This document shows, piece by piece, positions 15,661-26,248 of a DNA stretch of 64,000 nt. The stretch spans positions 21,632,317-21,696,316 of the forward strand of contig CM055109.1 of assembly GCA_029204225.1 (NCBI GenBank), in the 5' to 3' direction. The number at the start of each line of letters is the position of its first letter. Position 1 is the stretch's first letter. Position numbers and translations under genes: made by a program. The DNA comes from Diphasiastrum complanatum (Eukaryota > Streptophyta > Lycopodiopsida > Lycopodiales > Lycopodiaceae). Under the pieces are notes generated by a model, which was not told the origin of the DNA, did not search any database, and was given only the letters and a program-made list of their open reading frames with translations.

Positions 15661-16913
15661 CACACATGACCTTTCACAAAGAGTACTTCACTTCTTTGTT
15701 GTCATATGGAGATGACAAGACGATGATCTACACGGCCAATGATGGTGAGTGTGCAATCAAAGGGATTGGCACAGTTCCTATTTCTCTCTCTACAAATAGG
15801 AATGTTCATTTGGAGGATATCTTGTTTATTCCATCTATTACAAAGAATTTACTTAGTGTGAGTCAAATGCTAAGTAAAGGCCTCAAGGTGGAGTTTGATG
15901 GAGATGCTTGTTTGATCAAAAGGAAGGATGTCTTGATTGGAAAAGGTAAAAGGCAAGGGAAGTTGTTCAAACTTGATGCTTGTGTTATTGCTAACCAAGT
16001 TGGATGTGTTGCAAGGGAGCAAATTTCTATTCAAGAGGTTTGGCACAAAAGGATGGGACATCTCAACTTCAAGTCATTGGAGGAAATGGCAAGGAAGAAG
16101 GTTGTGATTGGTCTTCCAAGTTCCTTAAGTAATGTCAAGCATGTTTGTGAGCCTCGTGCTTTGTCTAAGTCACATAGACTACCTTATACTAGATCTATTT
16201 CTAGATCTACAAAGCCTTTTCAACTTGTACATTCGGATATTCATGGATTTACTACAATTAGCAATAGTGGAGCTAAGATGTATGTAACATTCATTGATGA
16301 TTTTAGTAGATTTTGTTGGATCTATCTACTAAAGATCAAGGATGAAGTGTATGATGTCTTTGTTAAGTTCAAGAATGCAAGGGAGAACCAATTTTCCACA
16401 AAGATCAAGTGCTTGAGAGGTGACAATGGTGGTGAGTACATATCTAACAAGTTCAAGGCCTTTTGTGATGAGCATGGGATCAAGAGGGAGCATACAAAAT
16501 CAAGGACCCCACAACAAAATGGAGTGGCTGAAAGGAGGAATAGGACTCTATGTGAAAGTGCTAAAGCTATGAGGTTAAGTGCTAATCTTGACAAACCGTT
16601 TTGGGATCAAGCTTTGTTGTGTGCCAATTTCTTGTGCAATAGGTGGCCGAGTGCTCTTTTGGACGGAAGGACACCTTTTGAGATGCTATTCAAGAGGAGG
16701 CCAAGTGTCAACTTTTTGGATGCACATGCTATGTCAACATTACTCTTGATGATAGGACCAAGGAGGATCCATCTTCAAGAAGAGGTAATTTTTGTTGGAT
16801 ATAGTGAGGTGAGTAAAGCCTATAAGGTTTACATTTCTTCTACTAACAAAGTGATTGTTGGTAGAGATGTCATTTTTGATGAGGGGAACATTCCAAAGTG
16901 TCTTCAAGCATGA
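15615..16913 (+). pseudogene. Copia protease and integrase
   Basis: The frame encodes the aspartic protease motif WWIDSGASSHMTF (Asp at 15,645). It continues through GAG-pre-integrase (VWHKRMGHL) and the integrase core, with HSDIHG, FIDDFSR and DNGGEY as the DDE set. It also has QQNGVAERRNRTL and the C-terminal EVIFVGYSEVSKAYKVY. The HHCC zinc site is damaged: the usual CEPCALGKSH reads CEPRALSKSH, so one cysteine is Arg. The frame is otherwise open for about 415 codons and ends just before the RT frame starts. Confidence 0.92.
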
Positions 16914-17490
16914 TTGATGGTAGAATGGATGGATCTAACATTCTTGATGTTGATGAGAAGGATCCTACTTTGGATGGTGGTGATGATGGACCTTCATCAA
17001 GTCAAAAGCCAAGGAGAACATCAAGAGAAAGACAAGTACCTTCAAGGTTGACATATGATCAAAAGGGTAAGCAAGTAGTTTCTAAAAATTATGTTGCTTT
17101 CTTAACCTCTTTGGATGAGCCTAAAAGTGTAGATCAAGCAAGGAAAGAAGAGGAGTGGATCCAAGCAATGGATCTTGAGTATCAAGCTCTTATGAAGAAT
17201 GGAACATGGAGATTGGTGGAGTTGCCTAAGGACAAGAAAGCTATTGGATGCAAATGGATCTTCAAGGTGAAGACAAACCAAGATGGATCTATCAACAAGT
17301 ACAAGGCAAGGTTAGTGGCAAAAGGATATGCTCAACAACAAGGGATTGATTATGATGAGACCTTTGCACCCGTGGCAAAGATGGTAAGCATTCGAGTCAT
17401 CATTTCACTTGCTACACTTTATGGATGGGATCTATGGCAAATGGACATTTCAAATGAACTCTTGAATGGTGATCTTGAATCTCAATATAA
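16898..17490 (+). pseudogene. Copia RT, N-terminal half only
   Basis: The linker (RRTSRERQVPSRL) is followed by RT motifs EEEWIQAMDLEYQALMKNGT, GCKWIFKVK, YKARLVAKGYAQQQGIDYDETFAPV and WQMDISNELLNGDLES. Homology then stops at about 17,490. The usual Asp of MDV is retained, but the YVDD box and the thumb are absent. Immediately after the break is a perfect inverted repeat (CACATGTGG-T-CCACATGTG, 17,532-17,550). Taken together with the 12,529-13,398 piece, only the central RT segment is missing from a full element. Confidence 0.9.
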
Positions 17491-18560
17491 TCTTGATCAT
17501 TGTCCATCCACACATCTTAGGAGATCACAATCACATGTGGTCCACATGTGTGAAATTCACATGGAATGCCTCAAATAAGTGCTCCTATGTCCAATTATAG
17601 GTCTGGGCCCTCATATGATTATTAATTACTTTACAAGTCAAGCTCAGAATGACGAGCTATCCATGTCAGAAATTATTCTAAATCCCACATACTGGACATG
17701 GATTTAACACTATGCATGGATCCTCTATTCATAGAATGTCTATTGATGATTGTATACTTGTACTAACTCCATTTAGTGTGTTTTGGGCGTCACAAGGATA
17801 TTAGTTACTTTCGAGTCACGTTCAGTATGACGTGGCATCTATGTTGAGTGTCTGTGTTTAACAATCGATAGTCTCACATAATAACTAATAACTTTGGTAA
17901 GACACTTAGTTCAATTATAGTCGTATTCATGCATGTGCTAAGGCTGAACTAATGTCTTGTTAAATTAATCGATAGATCCGAACAATCTAATTTTTTAGTC
18001 TATACATTAGTTCTGTTCTTAATTGTAATCAGAACATTAGAAATCACTATTCCATACTGACACTTAGAAATTTTGGGATTTACACATCCTAAAGAATCAA
18101 TTGTGCTATTGTGATTAAATACAATAAATGTATTATCGCATGTATCTACTCGAACAGTCAAGACTTGAGATTACTTGTTCATTTTGAATAAGCGATAGTC
18201 AGTTGTTGAGGATTGATAATCAATATTTTTTCTACTTGTTTTGAGAGTACTATGAGAAACTCTCTCTTCAATCTACTGAAGCAATGATTGTTATCCTTGT
18301 CTGACAAGCTTTATTTAAAACATAGTTTGATACATCGAATTGGCCAACAAGTCTGATTTTTCTTACAAGTCTCTAGTGGAAAATGTTCAATATGAGATTG
18401 TCTAGATTAATCATCTAATGGTTTATTGAATTCATAGCACAATTTAATTGGTGATGCTGGTTGACAATTCAATCGAATGTCCTTCAATAACTAGATTTGC
18501 TAAACAAAGCACATAAAGAACAATATCATTTGCAATTAATCCATAAGCTATCTCTTTGGG
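17491..18560. other. Unassigned, with a tandemly repeated GTC/TTAGTTACTTT unit
   Basis: Two similar blocks, about 17,585-17,680 and 17,765-17,850, share TATTARTTACTTT, AAGTCA/GAGTCACGTTCAG and ATGACG, with a weaker third copy around 17,880. No coding motif is visible. It could be LTR sequence of the Gypsy element that follows, but no TG...CA boundary was established. Confidence 0.35.
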
Positions 18561-18564
18561 GTTC

Positions 18565-18984
18565 AACAATCTTATATACTACACTTTATCTACTTTATCT
18601 GATAAGTATACTACAACACCTATGTTGAGATTTGCCATGACTCACGATTTAGAGATGAAAGACTCCATGGAAAAATAGATAAATACATTGCAGGAGTTGG
18701 ATGAGCAGAGATTAGCTTCTTCAATCCATCAACAGACTTTCAAGAAATGGATAAAACTATCTCTTGAACGAAAGATAAAAGACTATTCTTTCTTCTTGGA
18801 TCAATTAGTACTATTTTGAGATCCAAGCCATGAGCTGATGCCCCATAAGCTGGCCCTCAGATGGAGTGGACCTTATATTGTGAAGAGGCTCTACGAGAAT
18901 AACACTACACATTTGGTTGATCTAAAAGGCGAGGTGTTCAAGCATCGGACCAACATTGAAAAGTTCAAATCTTATTATATTTGA
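18565..18984 (+). pseudogene. Ty3/Gypsy integrase C-terminal region
   Basis: With a few stops the translation reads LQELDEQRLAS, IKDYSFFLDQLVLF, PHKLALRWSGPYIVKRLYENNTTHLVDLKGEVFKHRTN and KFKSYY. This is the typical end of Gypsy integrases, where a W-G-PY core is followed by the tail that links the last strand to the polyprotein end. No chromodomain is seen. It ends close to a purine-rich stretch (GAGAGGAGG at about 18,984) that could be a polypurine tract. Confidence 0.8.
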
Positions 18985-19600
18985 GAGGAGGCCTTACATG
19001 TATAGTGTATTGTATTTAGTCAAGAGATTTAGCATGGCGATGAGCGATGTGATTCAATAGAGAAAACCCGTATTGGATCAGCTTGGAACAGCACAAAGAT
19101 CCAAGAGTGGGATCATGGGTTGTCTTTGCCTATGTCTGATGTGATATAGACCAAAACAAGAAGTCTTTCCTGGGACACAGAGTCCAAGGAAGCCATAATA
19201 GATGCCAAATTAGTATGAGAATGGAAAACTCAAGAAGATATATCTTACTTGACCTTTCTCTATGGACTTAGATTATTAGAAACAATTTAGATAGAGTATG
19301 AGTATGACAGTCCTTGTCAATCTCACTATGATCATATAAACATCATAAATTTTGGAGTTTTGAATGATATAGAAAAACCATCTATGCCTATTGTGAGTTA
19401 GAAAAACAGAGTGTGCCTCGAATATTTAGACACAAGATCACTACCTTCATGGGTGGTCTAAATTAGGGAACCACTCTTGTTACCTACCCACCTCACCTGA
19501 TGAATGTCTATATAAATGTGGGGGTGGATGGTTTCATTATATGTACATAATAATGAGGAAAAGAGAACTCAAAAAAAAAGTAAAAAAAGGTAAGGTCAGA
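18985..19600 (+). mobile_element. Possible Gypsy LTR between integrase and gag
   Basis: The stretch follows a GAGAGGAGG purine run and contains a strong TATA motif (TATATAAA, 19,509-19,516), then a short leader with an A-rich tract before gag. The position between an integrase end and a gag start fits an LTR shared by two internal parts. I could not fix TG/CA borders or a primer-binding site. Confidence 0.4.
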
Positions 19601-19639
19601 TTATGAAAAATTCTAAATTATTCGCTTTCGTCCAAGGAG

Positions 19640-20060
19640 GATGACAAGAAATTGCCAAGATGAGCCTTACTCCTTATTTTTTTATGGAGCTTCCAAAAAT
19701 CCTAGCCAATAATCTAGAATATGAAATGCCACAACCCCATCCTAACATTAGATGACCACTTCTTTGGGAGATGCAAAAGTATAATGGAGTCACAGATCTG
19801 ACAAGATTTCTCAAAATCTTTATAGAATCATGTGAGGTCTATGGAGAAGTGAACCCAGACGACAAGCTCAAATTGTTTCGATGGTGACGGGAGCTATGCA
19901 AGACTAGTTTTAAAATCAAGCTACAAAAGGACATGTTTATTGGAAAAGTGTCAAAGCTTCTCTGATTATGCACTTTAAGCCAAAGAAGTTTCTTCAAGAT
20001 ACTTTTCTGTTGTTGAATAAGATAAAAATGGGCTAAAAAGGGATGGTTCGAGACACACAA
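19640..20060 (+). pseudogene. Gypsy gag fragment
   Basis: A degenerate frame includes WEMQKYNGVTDLTRFLKIF and VYGEVNPDDKLKLFRW. This is the P-x-Y-x-G-x-x-DP-x-x-x-L-x-x-F signature of Retrotrans_gag capsid domains. Stop codons interrupt it, for instance after LFRW. No zinc knuckle was found. Confidence 0.65.
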
Positions 20061-20399
20061 ATGCCAATATTGGCCAAGAAATCCAAAAGCAATACTAAGG
20101 TTAATTTCCTAGAGCAAGAATGATGGAGTGCAGCATGACATGCTAGAGCATTTCAAGAGTTATACTTAGGATGATGTGGTCATTATGTTATCAAAACTCC
20201 ATCAAGCACCTGAGGAAGAAGTTTTAGAATGCAAGAAGTCTATGATGGACCACAGCTAGAACACAACCTATGAATCTAGATGAACTAGATAAAGATAAAA
20301 AGATCGTTCACGTTGGAGCACAACTTTCAACAGATCAATTCTCTATGTTGAAATTTTTTTTGGTCGAGCATCAGATTGTTTTGCTTGGTCAAACAAAAA

Positions 20400-21180
20400 T
20401 CTTAAGGGCATTCCTACCTCAATGGTCGAGCATACTATTCCATTGGTACTAGATACAGTTCCAAAAGTAGCTAGATTTTATCAATGTAATCCAAACTTCA
20501 TGACATTGATCGAGAAAAAATAATTTACAAAAGTTACTAGATGTTGACTTTATTTATGAATCAAGCGCACCGAGTGGATTTCACCAATTGTCATCATAGC
20601 AAAGAAACACAACAAAATGAGAATTTGCATGAATCTAAAGGTTTTAAATGCAGCTATTTAGAAGGATCACTTTCCATAATCTTTCACAGAAAGCATATTG
20701 GATCACCTTGCTAGTGCTGAAACTTATAGCTTTTGGATGAATTCATTCAGGTCAAGATTACACCAACTAATCAGCACAAAACTACATTTGCAATAGAATG
20801 AGAAACCCACACAGGGGTATGCCATTTGGGCTATGCAATGTGCCAAGTATATTTTAGCTTGTGATGCAATTTGCATTCAAGAAATACTTGCAATTTTTTT
20901 TGCAAATTTATTTGGATGATTTTGGTGTCCATGGATTGGAAACATAACACTTGGAGCATGTGGAGAAGTGTTTGAACAGTGCCAACAACTTCAAATTTTC
21001 TTGAATCCTGAGAAGTGTCAGATATGGGTTGCACATGGAATTCTTTTAGGACATGTGATATCTAGACATGGCAATGCCACAAATCTATCAAAAATTAGAA
21101 TCATTATGGATCTACTTCCACCAAGGACGATCCCAAAAGTTTACATTTCTATGGGCCATGCGAACTACTACTGAATCTTT
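20400..21180 (+). pseudogene. Gypsy reverse transcriptase, decayed
   Basis: Motifs in order across several frames are: the G-I-P region (KGIPTSMVEHTIPLVLD), ISPIVIIAKKHNKMRICMN and ESILDHLASAETYSF. These are followed by the catalytic box QIYLDDFG (YLDD at 20,909-20,920), then LNPEKCQIWVAHGILLGHVISRHG and a GHANYY end. Frameshifts and stops are frequent, for example two within the first 150 codons. YLDD is an accepted variant of YVDD, so the active site residues themselves survive while the gene does not. Confidence 0.85.
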
Positions 21181-21299
21181 ATTTATTCTTCACGGATCTA
21201 GCACAACCTATATATAAGTTGACAATTGTTCCTATTTGGACTATTGAAGCCTTGGAGTCATTTGAGAAACTCAAGAATGCCTTGATATCTGCACCGATA

Positions 21300-21665
21300 T
21301 TAAGAGCACCAATCTAGACTATTGAATTTCATGTTCATAGTAATGTTTCCAAATATGCTATGGATCAGTCTTAACACAACTGGGGGGAATAAAAAAAAGA
21401 TTTTCCAATTAGATTTGTCAGCCATCAATTGAATGATGCAGAAGTGAATTATTTCACAACAGAACAAAAGCTTTACCAATGCTTTTTTTCATTAAGAATT
21501 ATTGTCATTATTTTATGGTGATGCATTTCTCTTTTCATACAGATCATCAACCTTTATTGTATTTGGTGAACAAGACATGCAATACTGGATGTATTGCAAG
21601 GTGGTTACTTTGACTGTTTGAATTTGATTTTCATGTCATTTTTCAAAAGGGAAAATTAAGGACGA
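21300..21665 (+). pseudogene. Gypsy RNase H remnant
   Basis: The piece FPIRFVSHQLNDAEVNYFTTEQK is followed by HTDHQPLLYLVNKTCN and FEFDFHVIFQKGK. These are the core and end of a Ty3/Gypsy RNase H. The first acidic residue (usual TDAS) has become VHSNVS, so the enzyme is dead. No integrase core or zinc domain is recognisable downstream. Confidence 0.82.
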
Positions 21666-21669
21666 CACC

Positions 21670-23390
21670 CAAACCGTGGTAGTGGATTCGATGGATCCAC
21701 CCTTGGGAAAGATGGGAAGTGATCTAGAGGACCGTGTTCTTGAAACCACAAATTTTATGATACAAGTCCAATGGCTATCCCAAGAGCCACTACTCATGAT
21801 TAGTGATGCACAAGGGATCGAACTTACTCAATTATTTACACACGATGAGGGATGAGATTACATTGATGATGAAGTCCTGCAGTATTTGGATTCTAATAGG
21901 TATCACCAACCTTCTACACTAAGGGTCTCACATCTCCCCTAGTCAAGGTACTAAGCGCAATAGAGGCTACCTCTTGGCTTGACGCTCATCACGAAGAACT
22001 TGAACCTTCTAATTTCAAAAATGAGAATACTATCATTTTTTAATGGAACTGGTGGAAACATGAAGCCATATATCGGCCGAACATGTCATTATGGAATGAC
22101 AAACACATATTTAACCTAGCCAAGGTAAAAATCCTGAGCCCATCCAGGTCTTTAACCGTTGCCATAGATCCAATGAACGAGTTAAAGATTTCACTTACTC
22201 CATCTAAGCTACTAGGGATAGTAGATCCTCCTCCAAGGTCATTTCAACCTAAACAAATAAATGAAGCTAAACATAAGGTGACCAATATCAAGGAGGAAAA
22301 AGAGTAAACCACCCTAGTAGAACCCTTGGTTGCACTGGATAACAAAAACTCTTATTCATATTTTCTTAATGCAATAGAAGTTTGTCACTGAGCTTACAAA
22401 GCTATTCATGCAATCAAAAATTCATAGCTTCAAAGAATGCATATACAACTACAACAAGATCCAACATTATGGGAAGATATGCAAGGATGGACTGTCTCCC
22501 CAAATGCTTTAAATACAATTACTTGACTAAAGCATTTTGTAAATGTGTATTGAAAAAAGTTGCCAACATGCCAAAGCCAACTGCGTCCTTAATCAGACAC
22601 ACATATGACTTTCGTGAGTATTTAAGACATCTAATGAGATAGAGCATTGTTTAGTTAATGTTAATGACATTAGTTTTTCGCATTAGTTTGAAATTAGATG
22701 TAATTAAATAAGTATTACTTTGTTATGGGGCAAACAATATGCAAATTCAATTGTTTAATGTGTCTTCTACTCAAATCAAGCTTGTTGCAATATCTCCCTC
22801 TATGCTAGAAGCACAGAAAGCTCAAAGAAAACATCATGAGGTTGATCTCATTAATTTTTTTGGAAGGAAGTATTCAAGCAGGTTATTAGTTTTTTAATGC
22901 ATTTGATTAGCATTGGTGAATGGACATTTTTGAAGAACAAAAAATCAACTTGCTCAATCTCAAAGATGCATCATCAATTGAAGAATTTCACTGGCCTTTT
23001 AGGTTAGGACTTCGACTACAATTGTCGAACCTTCAAATATTCCATGGATTGCCAAAGTGCTTGGGTTCGTTCTAAATAGTAATCAAACAAAAGTATAATG
23101 TGTCCATTGGTTGCCCACCACCTCAACGAATGTTTTTTTTGGGAAGTTATGACTTTGAAATGTTGCACGAAGATCTGAAGGGCAAGAGACGACTATTGCC
23201 AAAAAATCAACCAAGGGTTGTTGATTTGAATTTAGATGATGTAGATTAATGAGACAACCATCTTTCTCAACTCATCAACAACAGAGAAAAGTTGACTTAC
23301 AAGGTTTCTTGTGAAATTTGCTGATTCTAAAGAAGATATGTCAGTCAACTTTGATATAAAAAATGGATTTTCCATTTCATCAACTGAAAA
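21670..23390. other. Unassigned DNA after the Gypsy element
   Basis: Short frames at 22,083-22,307 and 22,382-22,642 (74 and 86 codons) and a degenerate coding-like stretch at 22,735-23,260 (ISPSMLEAQKAQRKHHEVDL) were examined. None matches a family I know. They may be remains of the Gypsy 3' region or of another element. Confidence 0.35.
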
Positions 23391-23394
23391 CAAG

Positions 23395-24440
23395 AGTGTT
23401 CAGAATATGTCAAGTTTTAAATTGAGAAGCATTAGTGAAAATTGCCTATGAATTGTATTTAGAAAAAATAATATGTATATATAATTTGAGCCTTTTTATT
23501 TTTTTTATGAGATTTAGATACTCAATTATGATGTGTTGTCTTGTCATGTTATTTGATTTTTTATTATGATGGTTTTATGAAATTTGTATAAAATAATTAT
23601 AATGATCTTGCATTTTTTTGTATTTTTTTGGGTACAATCTACAGAGTAACTAGAAAAACCATGATGTTGGCCTAGAAATAAGTAGATTAGTCAAAACAAA
23701 GGCCAAAAAAGAGTGTTGAGAATATGTCAAATTCCAAATTGAGAGACACATTAGAGTAGCTTTGAATCCAAAAAATACCCTATAAGGAATGCCAACTAGG
23801 AGAAAGAGTTTTAAGAGAGAGAAATGTTCAAGGCTGCCTGAATTTAGTTGTGGGCAATTATGGTCCATGTTCACATTATGAAAATTTGTGCACATTAGTT
23901 TCTTTACCTTAATTTGAGTAGTTCTAGACCTGCCCAACTTGCAACTAGAGTCTATGTTCACATTATGGGAGTTTGTGCCACGTTATGTAACAACACACAT
24001 GGAGACACACTATTGGGTCATGTGGACATAGAATAGTTGAAAATTCAGAAAAGGTATCTTCACAAAGTGTCTTTTTGGAGTCAAGAGTTCCTCTAATATT
24101 AGTGATAATTCTTTAGATAATGTACTTTGAAAAAAATATATGTAAACATATTTTGAGCCCTCTTGTATTCTTATGAGCTTTAGATCATCAAAAATCATGT
24201 GGTCTTCAAGTGTTATTGAATTTTTATTATGATGATTTTATGAAGTAAGAAATAGCCATGTCCTATTGTCAATTTGTGGTTTTTCATATTGGTGTTTACT
24301 TTTTGTATAATCTAGAGAATGACTCAAAAAACCATGATTTTAGGCTAAAAATAGGGACTCGTCTAAAAAATACCAATAAAGGCTATTCTTTTTCAAGTCA
24401 AAGCCCCAAAACAAATGTCATTGCACTATAATAAAGCATC
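23395..24440. repeat. Diverged direct duplication of about 300-650 bp
   Basis: The order of motifs at 23,398-23,700 recurs at 23,717-24,400. Both contain AGAATATGTCAA..AAATTGAGA, then ATATGTA..ATATTTGAGCC, TTTTTATTATGATGRTTTTATGAA and ACCATGATGTTGG/ACCATGATTTTAG. The second copy carries an extra segment of about 350 bases (23,780-24,110). No coding capacity is seen. Confidence 0.6.
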
Positions 24441-25015
24441 CACCATTTATTTTAACAAATGAACAAATAAGAAATAATTACATATTGATGTATGTTCTTT
24501 GAAAGAAATTATTTTTCTTTATTGAAAGCTACCAACTATGTTGGATTATTCTCCTACTAATCGACTAATCGACATTTTAATATTCATCCAACTTTTATCC
24601 AGACCTGCAATTTTCTTTGTGGTTTTACACAGTCTGCATAACTACTCAGAAATAGCTCACAGTGTAGGCATTTTCACCTTTTGGGATTTTTTTTCACTTC
24701 GACTTTTTTTTGCAAAATGCCAGATGTCTTAAATGTTAAGGAAATGATGTTAGTGAAGACCTTCATATTTTTTGCATTTTTCGCATAACAATTTATGTTC
24801 ATTTCTGCAGAGTTACAGTTTGCGTTCAAATCTGCAGACAGATTGTTTACGACCAAAGCCATCGTCTTGCATTAATTCATCAGCAAGTAACTTCTGAGAA
24901 GTCCTAACTGGATGGATGCCAGCACATCACAGCCAACTAGATGACACATTTGACGACCTAATTGCTTAGTATAAATAGTTGTTCATATTCATGCATTAAA
25001 GTATGAAGATCAATC
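24441..25015 (+). mobile_element. Possible upstream half of an interrupted LTR
   Basis: A TATA box (AGTATAAATAG, about 24,968-24,978) lies 40 bases before the insertion point of the Copia element. Sequence resumes at 30,155 with ATCAAGTATTGAATAG and a CT-rich leader-like segment. TATA box, short spacer and CT-rich stretch suggest that the Copia element landed just downstream of the promoter of an older LTR. A GCATTTTTCGCA motif near 24,770 is shared with the region at 37,120. Outer boundaries were not found. Confidence 0.35.
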
Positions 25016-25333
25016 TGTCAGAATTGGTTATCTCCTGCAACTTTGTCGCAGCACGAACAAGACACGAAGGTCGAATGAGAATAATTCACGACATTCAACA
25101 TGTCTTTGACTTGAAGCACAAAACCAAACTGACAATATAGTCACTCTATTTTGTGTATCTCTTGGCCTTGTGCTATGTCTCTTGATTGCTAGAATAAAAT
25201 ATGTTTTGTGATGCATAGTCCAGTGTCTGGGATCCTATAAGAGCTTCCGCACAAAAAGAAAATTCAAAGACAGAAAATTGTTCGCGAATCAAAAGAGAGA
25301 AGACGAACACAAAACGAAAAAACTTCCGCGACA
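25016..25333 (+). mobile_element. 5' LTR, internally deleted
   Basis: It matches the two ends of the 3' LTR (29,374 to about 29,477 and about 29,958-30,154). It lacks the middle, which in the 3' LTR holds the TATA-like GGTATAAACG at about 29,760. The join reads GACTTGAAGCACAAAACC. Without that segment the 5' LTR probably has no promoter. A post-insertion deletion is the simplest explanation, since reverse transcription normally makes both LTRs identical. Confidence 0.9.
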
Positions 25334-25345
25334 TGGTATCAGAGC
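25334..25345 (+). other. Primer-binding site (initiator Met tRNA)
   Basis: TGGTATCAGAGC directly follows the 5' LTR end (GCGACA). Confidence 0.93.
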
Positions 25346-25398
25346 ATACAGGTCATCACTACTGATATACCAACAGTGATTCCTCCAGACAACACAAT

Positions 25399-26248
25399 AT
25401 GGCTACGACAATCCAGACCAGAGTAGCAATCAGTCTTGATAGTGCAAATTACAGAATCTGAAAATTCAAAATCAAAACATTCTGAAGGGCGAAAGCATCT
25501 GGTCCGTGACCGAGCTCTCAGAGGTGCAGCCTCCAGAGGGAGACCCGAGGAGAGCTAAATGGACCAGAAAGGATGAGTGCACAATGGCAATCATCGTTTC
25601 ATCCATAAATGAAGATCTACTCATACAGATTGAAGATTGCGAAAGCAGCCATGTAGCGTGGGAAAGATTAAAGCAGAAGTATGAAGTGAGGACTGCAGCT
25701 TCAGTCATGCACCTTCACAATCAGTTGCAATCAATACGGTGGGATGGCAGCCAGTTGGATCAGCATGTTGAGAAGATCAAAACGATCTTCGCTCAACTCG
25801 CTGCATCAAGACAGGAGCACCAGGTCCCAACACCACAACAGCTGATGTACTTCATGAAATCTCTACCAATATCCTATCAGCCGCTGAGAATGCCCATATT
25901 GAGTCTACCAGATATGACATTCAACAAAGTAGTCAGTCTTGTCGTTGATGAGAGACGAAGGAGAGAAGAGAAGGCTCTCTTCACGAAAGGAAAGAAGAAG
26001 AACAAAAACAAGCCAAGATTTGAGAAGACGAAGTCCTTGAATCAACAATCTTCTTCCTGCGATCACTGCCACATACCAGACCATATGATCAACAAATGTT
26101 GGTTCAATCTAGCAATACCTTGCATGCACTACAAGAAGAAAGGACATTCTGATATGACTGCAGATTCAACCCAAAAAGAAAAAATAAAGCTAAAAAGACA
26201 AACGTTGCAGAGTCATCAAAAGATGTCGAAAGAGGTGACGAAGCTTTC
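25399..26248 (+). pseudogene. Copia gag with CCHC knuckle
   Basis: Gag starts at ATG 25,399 (MATTIQTRVAISL...SANYRI). A TGA near 25,458 stands where related gags have Trp, and the frame shifts near 25,480. The rest is open from 25,506 to 26,252: WTRKDECTMAIIVSSI, SHVAWERLKQKYE, LHNQLQSIRW, FAQLAASRQEH and FMKSLPISYQPL (UBN2). A complete CCHC knuckle, CDHCHIPDHMINKC, lies near 26,058-26,100. A second, damaged one (CMHYKKKGHSDM, Cys to Tyr) follows. The end of the frame shifts again before the protease. Confidence 0.9.

Noticed and set aside
12529-17490. Reading the RNase H and gag-pol parts as two unrelated complete elements
   Set aside because: There is one LTR only, directly joined to both parts by a polypurine tract on one side and a primer-binding site on the other.
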